From positions 1 through 6,158 of the forward strand of contig CAKPAL010000043.1 in assembly GCA_934132925.1 (NCBI GenBank): a DNA stretch of 6,158 bases. Direction: 5' to 3'. Below the pieces are notes generated by a model. The model searched no databases and was not told the origin of the DNA. It worked only from the letters and a program-made list of their open reading frames with translations. Below, piece by piece: positions 1 to 5,161 of the stretch; position 1 is the stretch's first letter, and each line of letters starts with the position of its first letter. This stretch comes from an uncultured Bacilli bacterium (GTDB lineage Bacteria; Bacillota_I; Bacilli_A; RF39; UBA660). Position numbers and translations under genes: made by a program.

Positions 1-1601
1 TTTATATATATTGTTTTTCGGTCCGCTTCTAAATACTTATATAATAGTTTTAATATTGTTGATTTACCACTGCCAGAGGAACCTAATATTAGTACTCTGT
101 CATTATTTTTAATAAAGAGATTTATATCATTTAGTACATAACATTTGTTATTAAAAGTATACTTTAAATTCATTATTTTAATATTACCATTTACTGTTAA
201 CTTCCTTTTATCATATATTTTTTCTTCTCCTACCTCAAAGAAAGTATTGGCTCTTTTGATACTATTTTTGATATAATGATATTCATAAGATAAGTCCATG
301 ATATTACTTATGGGATATATTAAATAACTAGATAAGATAGTAATAGTAAGATAATCTCCAGTTGTCGATATTCCATTCATTATATTTTTGAATATATAGT
401 AATCTACCACTATTAAACAAATATTAGTAATCATCTCTTTTAAAAGAGTTAGAAGATTATTTAATTTATCTATATCAAAGGTTATATTTAATAGACTACT
501 ATAGTCTTTACTAAATTTATAGATAATATTATCTTCAATATTAAGTCCTTTAATGGTTTCAAAAGTACTTACAGATTCAATGATAGTATTATTTAAAGTA
601 GCCGTAGCCTCTTGTCTTTTGATAGTTATATTTTTGATATAGTTATTAAATATTAGTGTTATTAAAATATATAATATTTGGGTTATGATGAATATTATTA
701 ATACTTCTTTTATTTTATAATATATTGTAATGGTAGCTACCATCAGGAGTAAGAAATCTAGAAAAATTGTTACGATTATCTTTGATATAAAGTTTTTGAT
801 ATAAGATAAATCGTTTATTTTGGATAATACTTCAGATGATTTTCTATTTTTATAGTAGTTATAAGGAAGTAAAACTACTTTAGTAAAAGCATTTAATAAG
901 ATATTTATATCTAATTTTTGATTAATATAGATAAGAATATGATTTCTTATATAGTTCGTTATGTTTTTTATTATATACAAAATGGAAAATGTTAATGTTA
1001 CTATTATTAGATTATCTAGTTCTGTATCTATTATTTTATCAAATATTATTTGGGAATAAAGACTGACAAGACAAGATAAAATCGTTGATATTAAGGATAA
1101 TATCATTACAAAGATAATATTTCCCTTATTGTTTTTTAATACTTCTTTGATTAGTTTATTTGTGATATTTGGATTTTCTTCTAGTGGAAGAGTTGATACT
1201 TTTTCAAATAACATAATATTGCCTGTCCATATGTTATTGAAATCAAAAATATCGATGCTCTGCTTTCCAATAGATGGGTCCATTATCAGAAGTTTATTAT
1301 CTTTTATTTTATATACTACAATAAAATGAGTATAGTTATTTTTAGTTATTTGACAAATAAATGGTGTATTTATTTCTTTTATCTTTTCAATGTCATTAAC
1401 CCGATAACTTTTGGTGGCTAGTCCAATCTCTTCAGATGCTTCTTTTAGATTATAAAAGGTTGTTCCTTCTTTAGTTGTTTTAGTTAATTCTATTAAACGT
1501 TCTAATGTAACATTGCCACCATAATAATGTATTATCGACCGAAGACATGCAGCCCCACAATCTTTGGCTCCTTCTTGTAATACTATTAAATGCTTTTTCA
1601 T
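1..1601 (-). CDS. Peptidase-C39-containing ABC exporter (bacteriocin/peptide exporter), C-terminus cut by window edge
   Basis: Translating the minus strand from the ATG at 1601 gives an open frame of 533 codons running off the left edge. The N-terminus is a C39 cysteine peptidase: QEGAKDCGAACL supplies the oxyanion Gln9 and catalytic Cys15, THFIVVY supplies His92, and MDPS supplies Asp108. A membrane domain with several hydrophobic segments follows (about residues 155-430). The ATPase domain then begins, with a Walker A motif GSSGSGKST near residue 505; signature, Walker B and H-loop lie outside. Family knowledge: such transporters cut leader peptides, normally after a double glycine, and export the mature peptide across the cytoplasmic membrane. 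The start is supported by a GAGGAGG ribosome site 4 nt upstream. It lies 18 bp behind the 74-aa gene and is probably co-transcribed with it. All catalytic residues are intact. The substrate is not evident. Confidence 0.93.
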   Translation of the reverse strand, partial: MKKHLIVLQEGAKDCGAACLRSIIHYYGGNVTLERLIELTKTTKEGTTFYNLKEASEEIGLATKSYRVNDIEKIKEINTPFICQITKNNYTHFIVVYKIKDNKLLIMDPSIGKQSIDIFDFNNIWTGNIMLFEKVSTLPLEENPNITNKLIKEVLKNNKGNIIFVMILSLISTILSCLVSLYSQIIFDKIIDTELDNLIIVTLTFSILYIIKNITNYIRNHILIYINQKLDINILLNAFTKVVLLPYNYYKNRKSSEVLSKINDLSYIKNFISKIIVTIFLDFLLLMVATITIYYKIKEVLIIFIITQILYILITLIFNNYIKNITIKRQEATATLNNTIIESVSTFETIKGLNIEDNIIYKFSKDYSSLLNITFDIDKLNNLLTLLKEMITNICLIVVDYYIFKNIMNGISTTGDYLTITILSSYLIYPISNIMDLSYEYHYIKNSIKRANTFFEVGEEKIYDKRKLTVNGNIKIMNLKYTFNNKCYVLNDINLFIKNNDRVLILGSSGSGKSTILKLLYKYLEADRKTIYI

Positions 1602-1619
1602 TTTACCTCCTCATTCAAA

Positions 1620-1844
1620 TTATTTAGTAGCGGCTTCGATAGCTTTATATAATCGCTTTGCAATTTCATTTAACTTTGCAATATCTTCTTCAGTTATTTG
1701 ATCTTTAGTGTAACACTTTTCTATCATAGCATTTAAAACAATAGCATCTTCCTTGCTTATATCGATGATGTTGTCTCCTACATAGATACCGATGATATGA
1801 CTTTTATTTTTGTTGTTTAATCTCAAAATAGTTATTGGCTCCAT
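1620..1844 (-). CDS. 74-aa protein of unknown function, first gene of the exporter operon
   Basis: I do not recognise this protein. It begins with an ATG placed 7 nt after an AAAGGAGG ribosome site and ends 18 bp before the exporter ATG, so the two are probably one operon. The first third is beta-like and hydrophobic (TILRL, HIIGIYVGDNIIDI). The rest is helical and rich in Lys and Glu, ending in KRLYKAIEAATK, with one Cys at position 44. There is no signal peptide and no membrane segment. A precursor peptide would be expected next to a C39 exporter, but there is no Gly-Gly or Gly-Ala pair for cleavage, so a role as conventional substrate is doubtful. Alternatives are an accessory, chaperone or immunity protein, or a precursor cut at a non-standard site. 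Confidence 0.75.
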   Translation of the reverse strand: MEPITILRLNNKNKSHIIGIYVGDNIIDISKEDAIVLNAMIEKCYTKDQITEEDIAKLNEIAKRLYKAIEAATK

Positions 1845-1883
1845 ATATTACCTCCTTTCTTAAATTATTTTTTGTGTATTTTT

Positions 1884-1901
1884 TTAACTCGTATCATTCA
1901 T
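1884..1901 (-). CDS. Possible 5-codon micro-ORF (MNDTS) with a strong ribosome site
   Basis: GGGAGG at 1910-1915 is placed 8 nt before an ATG that opens a five-codon frame (MNDTS, stop TAA). The same site is 4 nt before another ATG giving only MHE. It precedes the 74-aa gene by about 40 nt. A good ribosome site in front of so short a frame suggests either a translated leader or the relic of a lost gene. No hairpin or U-tract lies between it and the next gene, so there is no sign of attenuation. Confidence 0.2.
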   Translation of the reverse strand: MNDTS

Positions 1902-1920
1902 GCATAATTCCTCCCTTCAC

Positions 1921-1948
1921 TATATATAAACAACTTTTTTTCTGAAAA
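1921..1948 (-). promoter_or_regulatory. Weak candidate promoter for the 74-aa gene and exporter
   Basis: On the minus strand TTTTCA (1943-1948) is separated by 16 nt from TATATA (1921-1926). The -35 box is poor, and transcription would start almost inside the GGGAGG of the micro-ORF, so the real start may lie further upstream. It is listed because no better minus-strand promoter is visible in this gap. Confidence 0.25.
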
Positions 1949-2009
1949 TTGCCATTTTTTCCGAAATTTGTTAAAAAAAGTGAAAAAAAGTGAAAAACAC
2001 GAACAAAAA
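1935..2009. other. Helically phased A/T-tracts (probable curved DNA)
   Basis: Runs of A or T recur about every 9-11 bp: around 1935-1941, 1945-1950, 1955-1960, 1964-1969, 1973-1979, 1983-1989, 1993-1997 and 2005-2009. Two of these are exact copies of the 10-mer AAAAAAAGTG. Phased A-tracts bend DNA, and when placed upstream of a -35 box they often act as UP-like elements. This block ends about 24 bp before the -35 box of the plus-strand promoter at 2033. It could also be a binding region for a nucleoid protein. Confidence 0.5.
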
Positions 2010-2032
2010 GCAAATGATTTATTAACTTCTAG

Positions 2033-2061
2033 TTGACGCAAAAATTAGAAATAAATACAAT
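2033..2061 (+). promoter_or_regulatory. Sigma-A type promoter reading rightwards (only clear plus-strand promoter)
   Basis: TTGACG (2033-2038) is followed after exactly 17 nt by TACAAT (2056-2061). Each box has one mismatch to consensus. Start of transcription is expected near 2067-2069. No protein gene lies downstream on this strand; the transcript would open with the two hairpins at 2074-2142 and then run antisense into the 3' end of cysS. A-tracts upstream may raise its activity. Confidence 0.7.
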
Positions 2062-2066
2062 ACCCA

Positions 2067-2142
2067 AATTGTTTATGAGGAAGACTTTTGTAAAAAAGGC
2101 TTACTCATACCCCGATAGACTTACATAGTAAGGCTAAAGGGG
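2067..2142 (+). ncRNA. Candidate small structured RNA: two abutting imperfect hairpins
   Basis: Hairpin 1 (2074-2109) has 16-nt arms and a GTAA loop, with mismatches G2080-A2103 and A2084-G2099. Hairpin 2 (2110-2142) starts at the very next base, with 15-nt arms and an ATA loop, and mismatches G2114-A2138, A2115-A2137 and A2119-G2133. In both, the A/G mismatch is flanked by the same AG-A-CTT and AAG-G-CT core, with three pairs between it and the outer purine mismatch, while the other pairs differ between copies but stay complementary. Mismatches are purine-purine on the plus strand, matching the promoter direction. No terminator follows on the plus strand, so the 3' end is unknown. It matches no RNA family I know. 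A minus-strand role in the exporter-operon leader is the alternative. Confidence 0.45.
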
Positions 2143-2144
2143 AT

Positions 2145-2179
2145 AAAGAAAAAGATACTACTTAATCTTATAAGTAGTA
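2145..2179 (-). terminator. Probable terminator of cysS, overlapping its stop codon
   Basis: On the minus strand a perfect 9-bp stem (TACTACTTA / TAAGTAGTA, arms 2171-2179 and 2156-2164, 6-nt loop) is followed by TCTTTTTCTTT. The cysS stop codon lies in the 3' arm. The stem is AT-rich, so its strength is uncertain. Confidence 0.45.
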
Positions 2180-3552
2180 CCCTCTCTAGTATCAATAAGT
2201 TCAATACCTTTACTTAATAATTCATTTCTAATACTATCAGATAAATCATAATCCTTATTTTGTTTAGCGATCTTTCTCTCTTCTATTTTATTTAAAATAT
2301 ATTCCTCTAATTCCTTATCAACTGAAGCATTATCTTTAATTAAATCTAAACTAAATACTTTATCAAAATTCTTAATAAGTTCTCTCTTAGTCTTACCATT
2401 AACACTATTATCCTTAATTAAATCATAAAGTAAAGTAATAGCATTAGCGGTATTTAAATCATTAGATAATTCTTTAATAAATCTATCGTTATAATAATTA
2501 TACTTATTATCATCAATATCTCCTTCATCATTAATTAATGATATTCTATTAATAAGTTTATTATATTGACCCTCTACTTGATCAAGAACATTATAAGAAA
2601 AGACAAGTTGTTTCCTATAATGACTTTGAAGACACATAAATCTAAAGGCTAAAGGATTATAACCCTCCTCCACTAACCTACTTACTGATAAAATAGCCCC
2701 TTTACTTTTACTCATCTTACCAGATTCATCCATCAAATGTTCATTATGAAACCAATAATTACACCATTTATGACCTAAATAAGCCTCACTTTGTGCAATT
2801 TCATTAGTATGATGTGGAAAGATATTATCAACACCACCACCATGAATGTCAAGATGTTCACCTAAATATTTTAAACTAATACCAGTACATTCAATATGCC
2901 ATCCAGGGTATCCAACTCCAAATGGAGAATCCCATTTTAAATCTTGATCTTCAAACTTACTTTTAGTAAACCATAAAGCAAAATCAGCTTGATTTCTCTT
3001 ATTAGTATCAAAGTCTACACCTTCTCTAACACCCACTACCATATCATCCTCTTTATGATTAGTAAGCCTATAATAGTCCTCTACTTTACTAACATCAAAA
3101 TAAACATTACCACCAGCTTCATAAGCATAGCCATCCTCTAGTAATTTACTAATTATCTTAATATATTCATCAATATTAGCGGTTGCTGGACTAACTACAT
3201 CAGGCATACGACAATTAAGAGCAGTAAAATCCTTAAAGAAAGCATCTGTATAATATTTAGCAATATCCATAACAGTCTTATGTTCTCTTTTAGCACTAGC
3301 TACCATCTTATCTTCACCAGAATCAGAATCACTCTTCAAATGTCCAACATCAGTAATATTCATTACTCTTTTAACATCATAACCTAAATACCTAAGTGTT
3401 TTATCTAATATATCATGTCCTATATAATTTCTCATATTACCAATATGTGCATAATGATATACAGTAGGACCACAAGTATAAAAACCTACTTTTCCCTCTA
3501 CATAAGGAACAAACTCTTCTTTTTTTCTTGTCAATGTATTATATAACTCCAT
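2158..3552 (-). CDS. cysS: Cysteinyl-tRNA synthetase
   Basis: This class I synthetase charges tRNA-Cys with cysteine in the cytoplasm. At 464 aa it has the usual family length. The Rossmann catalytic domain carries the HIGH-type signature HIGN at 36-39 and KMSKS at 279-283. The zinc ligands that select cysteine are in place: Cys27 (YTCGPTVY), Cys222 (GWHIECTGIS), His247 (FPHHTNE) and Glu251. The C-terminal helical region (about 320-464) is the anticodon-binding part. The ATG is set 6 nt behind an AAGGAGG ribosome site. The gene has its own promoter and a leader-peptide attenuator upstream (3591-3772), so it appears to be transcribed separately from trpS, whose stop lies 350 bp away. No sign of damage. 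Confidence 0.98.
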   Translation of the reverse strand: MELYNTLTRKKEEFVPYVEGKVGFYTCGPTVYHYAHIGNMRNYIGHDILDKTLRYLGYDVKRVMNITDVGHLKSDSDSGEDKMVASAKREHKTVMDIAKYYTDAFFKDFTALNCRMPDVVSPATANIDEYIKIISKLLEDGYAYEAGGNVYFDVSKVEDYYRLTNHKEDDMVVGVREGVDFDTNKRNQADFALWFTKSKFEDQDLKWDSPFGVGYPGWHIECTGISLKYLGEHLDIHGGGVDNIFPHHTNEIAQSEAYLGHKWCNYWFHNEHLMDESGKMSKSKGAILSVSRLVEEGYNPLAFRFMCLQSHYRKQLVFSYNVLDQVEGQYNKLINRISLINDEGDIDDNKYNYYNDRFIKELSNDLNTANAITLLYDLIKDNSVNGKTKRELIKNFDKVFSLDLIKDNASVDKELEEYILNKIEERKIAKQNKDYDLSDSIRNELLSKGIELIDTREGTTYKIK

Positions 3553-3590
3553 AATATCCTCCTTCTTTATTATATTTTTCTATATTATAT

Positions 3591-3623
3591 AAAAGAACTT
3601 ATCTATTATTGATAAGTCCTTTT
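3591..3623 (-). terminator. Rho-independent attenuator terminator in the cysS leader (arms 3 and 4)
   Basis: On the minus strand AAAAGGACTTATC (3611-3623) pairs with GATAAGTTCTTTT (3591-3603) around a 7-nt loop, with one G-T wobble in the core. The core stem is GGACTTATC/GATAAGTTC, followed by TTTTATAT as the U-rich tail. It lies 13 nt behind the leader-peptide stop codon and 38 nt before the cysS ATG, as expected of an attenuator. The U-tract is shorter than in the trpS leader. Confidence 0.75.
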
Positions 3624-3681
3624 CATATACATTAATTTATTTAATTAAACATGAAGAAATAGACCTATCATAAATAGACCT
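3611..3681 (-). promoter_or_regulatory. cysS antiterminator and anti-antiterminator pairings
   Basis: Three alternative pairings are visible on the minus strand. Segment 1 (AGGTCTAT, 3674-3681), directly after the Cys-Cys codons, pairs with segment 2 (ATAGGTCT, 3661-3668) over 8 bp including two wobbles. Segment 2 extended (GATAGGTCTATTT, 3657-3669) pairs with the 5' terminator arm (3611-3623) over 13 positions with one A-A mismatch and two wobbles. A ribosome stalled at Cys10 would cover segment 1, free segment 2 and stop the terminator forming. The mechanism is inferred from the pairings. Confidence 0.7.
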
Positions 3682-3717
3682 AAAACAACACTTATTATTA
3701 GTATTAAATCTACTCAT
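3637..3717 (-). CDS. Cysteine-containing leader peptide of cysS
   Basis: This 26-codon frame begins with ATG at 3717, 9 nt behind an AAAGGA ribosome site. It reads MSRFNTNNKCCFRSIYDRSI and then SSCLIK before a TAA stop. Cys is normally rare, yet there are adjacent Cys codons at positions 10 and 11 and a third at 23. The frame sits between a sigma-A promoter and a terminator ahead of cysteinyl-tRNA synthetase, the arrangement expected of a ribosome-stalling sensor of charged tRNA-Cys. The first Cys codon is followed by 18 nt before the GATAGGTCTATT element, the same distance as between the first Trp codon and that element in the trpS leader. The peptide itself probably has no function. No established gene name is known to me. 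Confidence 0.78.
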   Translation of the reverse strand: MSRFNTNNKCCFRSIYDRSISSCLIK

Positions 3718-3743
3718 AGTATCTCTTCCTTTCATACAATATT

Positions 3744-3772
3744 ATTGTATAATAATTTATTTATTTAGTCAA
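3744..3772 (-). promoter_or_regulatory. Sigma-A promoter of the cysS leader
   Basis: TTGACT (3767-3772) is separated by exactly 17 nt from TACAAT (3744-3749) on the minus strand, with one mismatch to consensus in each box. Start of transcription is expected near 3737, about 20 nt before the leader-peptide ATG. Confidence 0.9.
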
Positions 3773-3791
3773 TAATTTTTTATAATTTATT

Positions 3792-3847
3792 CACACCAAG
3801 TCAAAGTCTTGCTGTGTTAGTTTAAACCTCATATAGTCTTAAACTAA
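3792..3847. repeat. Two abutting inverted repeats between trpS and cysS
   Basis: Repeat A has arms 3792-3800 and 3808-3816 (CACACCAAG / CTTGCTGTG, one C-C mismatch on the plus strand, 7-nt loop). Repeat B starts at the next base, with perfect 9-bp arms 3817-3825 and 3839-3847 (TTAGTTTAA / TTAAACTAA). Neither is followed by a T-run on either strand, so a rho-independent terminator for trpS is not evident. They lie upstream of the cysS promoter and could be RNA structures at the end of the trpS message or protein-binding sites. The rest of 3848-3901 shows nothing I can name. Confidence 0.5.
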
Positions 3848-3901
3848 TGTATCAACCATACTTATCATATATAAGTTATAACTATATACTAAATATTAAT
3901 A

Positions 3902-4945
3902 CTATTCATTAAAATAATTAATTTTCATTGCTGTCTTTACTTCTTTAACTGTTTCATTAGCGGCCTCTACAGCCTTCTTAGTACCTTCTCTTAAAACTTC
4001 ATATACATAATCTAGATTATTTTCATACTTCTTTCTTCTCTCTCTAATCGGAGATAATTCATCATTAATAACCTCAGTCAAAAACTTCTTAATAGTAACA
4101 TCCCCAATACCACCTTTTTGGTAAGCAATCTTTAATTCATCTAAATTATTAAACTCATTATAATATTTCTTAAAATGTTCATCATTACAGAAAGCCTCCA
4201 AGTATATAAATAAAATATTGTCTTCTATTACACCAGGCTCTTCTATTTTTCTAGAAGTAGTCTTAATACTAAATACCTTTTCTCTAATTGTATCTTTATC
4301 ATCTTTCAAATATATACAATTATTCAAAGATTTACTCATCTTCTGATTACCATCAGTACCAACAAGTCTTCTTTCTGACATACTCTCTGGTAATAATGAT
4401 TTACATTCTCTTAATACATCAGAGTTATATATTCTATTAAAACTTCTGACAATTTCTCTTGTCTGCTCTATCATTGGTTCTTGGTCATCACCAACTGGAA
4501 TAATATTAGCCTTAAAAGCTGTTATATCTGCTGCCTGACTAATAGGATAGACGGCAAAACCAACTGGTATACTATCTCTAAAGTCCTTATCATTAATTTC
4601 ACTTTTGACTGTTGGATTACGAAGTACTCTAGGTAAAGTAACTAAATTCATGTAGTAGAAGGTAAGTTCTGTTAAAGCACTAACTTCTGACTGAATAAAG
4701 AAAGTAATCTTATTAGGATCAAGCTCTACTGCTAAATAATCTAACATAACATTAATAATATTATTTCTTACCTTATCCGGGTTATCAAAATTATCTGTAA
4801 GTGCTTGCGCATCCGCTATCATAATATAAAACTCATCATAATTACCTTCCTCTTGTAATAAATATCTTCTCTTTAGAGAACCAACATAATGACCTATATG
4901 TAAATTACCCGTAGGTCTATCACCAGTTAAAATTATATTTTTCAT
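3902..4945 (-). CDS. trpS: Tryptophanyl-tRNA synthetase
   Basis: This class I synthetase charges tRNA-Trp. From the chosen start it is 347 aa, normal for the bacterial enzyme. Motifs run in order: ILTGDRPTGNLHIGHYVGS with HIGH at 16-19, the AQALTD segment near 46-51, the Trp-site segment SIPVGFAVYPISQAADI (125-141), VGDDQ (151-155), and KMSKS at 202-206. It closely resembles streptococcal-type TrpRS. A frame from the ATG at 4954 would add three residues, but the GAGAGG ribosome site touches that codon directly and is 9 nt from the ATG at 4945, so I prefer 4945. Transcription is probably controlled by the Trp leader peptide and attenuator at 5053-5204. No T-box is seen. Stop is TAG. Confidence 0.97.
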   Translation of the reverse strand: MKNIILTGDRPTGNLHIGHYVGSLKRRYLLQEEGNYDEFYIMIADAQALTDNFDNPDKVRNNIINVMLDYLAVELDPNKITFFIQSEVSALTELTFYYMNLVTLPRVLRNPTVKSEINDKDFRDSIPVGFAVYPISQAADITAFKANIIPVGDDQEPMIEQTREIVRSFNRIYNSDVLRECKSLLPESMSERRLVGTDGNQKMSKSLNNCIYLKDDKDTIREKVFSIKTTSRKIEEPGVIEDNILFIYLEAFCNDEHFKKYYNEFNNLDELKIAYQKGGIGDVTIKKFLTEVINDELSPIRERRKKYENNLDYVYEVLREGTKKAVEAANETVKEVKTAMKINYFNE

Positions 4946-4954
4946 TTTTATCAT

Positions 4955-4960
4955 CCTCTC
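4955..4960 (-). promoter_or_regulatory. Ribosome binding site that decides the trpS start
   Basis: GAGAGG directly abuts the ATG at 4954, leaving no spacer, but is 9 nt from the in-frame ATG at 4945. Normal spacing therefore favours the second ATG, whose protein begins MKNIILTGDRPTG as in homologues. Confidence 0.6.
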
Positions 4961-4996
4961 TTTTCTATACCTATCTATATAATATAACCAAATAAA

Positions 4997-5032
4997 TTAA
5001 TTAAAGCACCACCGCTTACTAAAAATATACAT
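4997..5032 (-). CDS. Possible second mini-leader (MYIFSKRWCFN) between attenuator and trpS
   Basis: An 11-codon frame with ATG at 5032 follows a GAAGAGG ribosome-like site by 7 nt. It holds one Trp and one Cys codon side by side near its end. It lies downstream of the terminator and would be translated only on read-through message. No terminator follows it, so transcription attenuation is unlikely; translation coupling to trpS or chance are the alternatives. A copy of GATAGGTATAG, like the pairing element of the attenuator, lies at about 4964-4974, just before the trpS ribosome site. Confidence 0.25.
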   Translation of the reverse strand: MYIFSKRWCFN

Positions 5033-5052
5033 ATCTTTACCTCTTCTCCATC

Positions 5053-5083
5053 AAAAAAGACCTATCTTTATTAAGATAAGTCT
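5053..5083 (-). terminator. Rho-independent attenuator terminator in the trpS leader (arms 3 and 4)
   Basis: On the minus strand AGACTTATCTT (5073-5083) pairs with AAGATAGGTCT (5058-5068) over 11 bp with one wobble and a 4-nt loop, followed by five more T (5053-5057). This is a textbook intrinsic terminator standing 28 nt behind the leader-peptide stop and about 107 nt before the trpS start. Confidence 0.87.
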
Positions 5084-5161
5084 ATACCAATAACATTTAA
5101 TAGTATTATAATTATACTAAATCAAGCCATGAGTAAATAGACCTATCCTTAAATAAGTCTA
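5075..5161 (-). promoter_or_regulatory. trpS antiterminator and anti-antiterminator pairings
   Basis: Segment 1 (TAGACTTAT, 5153-5161) pairs with segment 2 (ATAGGTCTA, 5138-5146) over 9 bp with one wobble and a 6-nt loop. Segment 2 extended (GATAGGTCTAT, 5137-5147) pairs with ATAGACTTATC (5075-5085), which includes most of the 5' terminator arm, over 11 bp with one wobble. Segments 1 and 3 are near-copies, and so are segments 2 and 4, so the 1:2, 2:3 and 3:4 stems exclude one another. Segment 1 begins 4 nt behind the first Trp codon, so a ribosome stalled there would cover it and favour 2:3 and read-through into trpS. Confidence 0.8.

Noticed and set aside
1129..1329. A 66-codon plus-strand frame
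   Set aside because: It lies wholly inside the exporter gene on the other strand, where the peptidase and membrane domain are clearly coded, and it has no ribosome site.
1817..1905. If TGA were read as Trp, the frame from 1905 would run through its stop and give a short peptide starting MHEWYELKKYT
   Set aside because: Trp residues of CysRS, TrpRS and both Trp codons of the trpS leader are TGG, and all genes are complete under the standard code. The longer frame also overlaps the 74-aa gene and its ribosome site.
2075..2128. A 17-codon plus-strand frame starting MRKTFVKK inside the small-RNA hairpins
   Set aside because: It has no ribosome site, its codons lie entirely within the hairpin arms, and there is no cognate gene downstream on that strand.
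3657..3681. The two AGGTCTATTT copies looked like a short direct repeat or the start of a CRISPR-like array
   Set aside because: Only two copies occur, both inside the leader-peptide frame, and they are explained as pairing segments 1 and 2 of the attenuator.
3817..3847. Terminator for trpS formed by TTAGTTTAA / TTAAACTAA
   Set aside because: The stem is perfect but no T-run follows on the minus strand, so it does not meet the criteria for an intrinsic terminator.
4997..5025. AGCGGTGGTGC on the minus strand resembles part of a T-box (GGGTGGTACCGC)
   Set aside because: The match is partial, it lies downstream of the terminator, and no second terminator or specifier stem follows. The peptide attenuator explains the region better.
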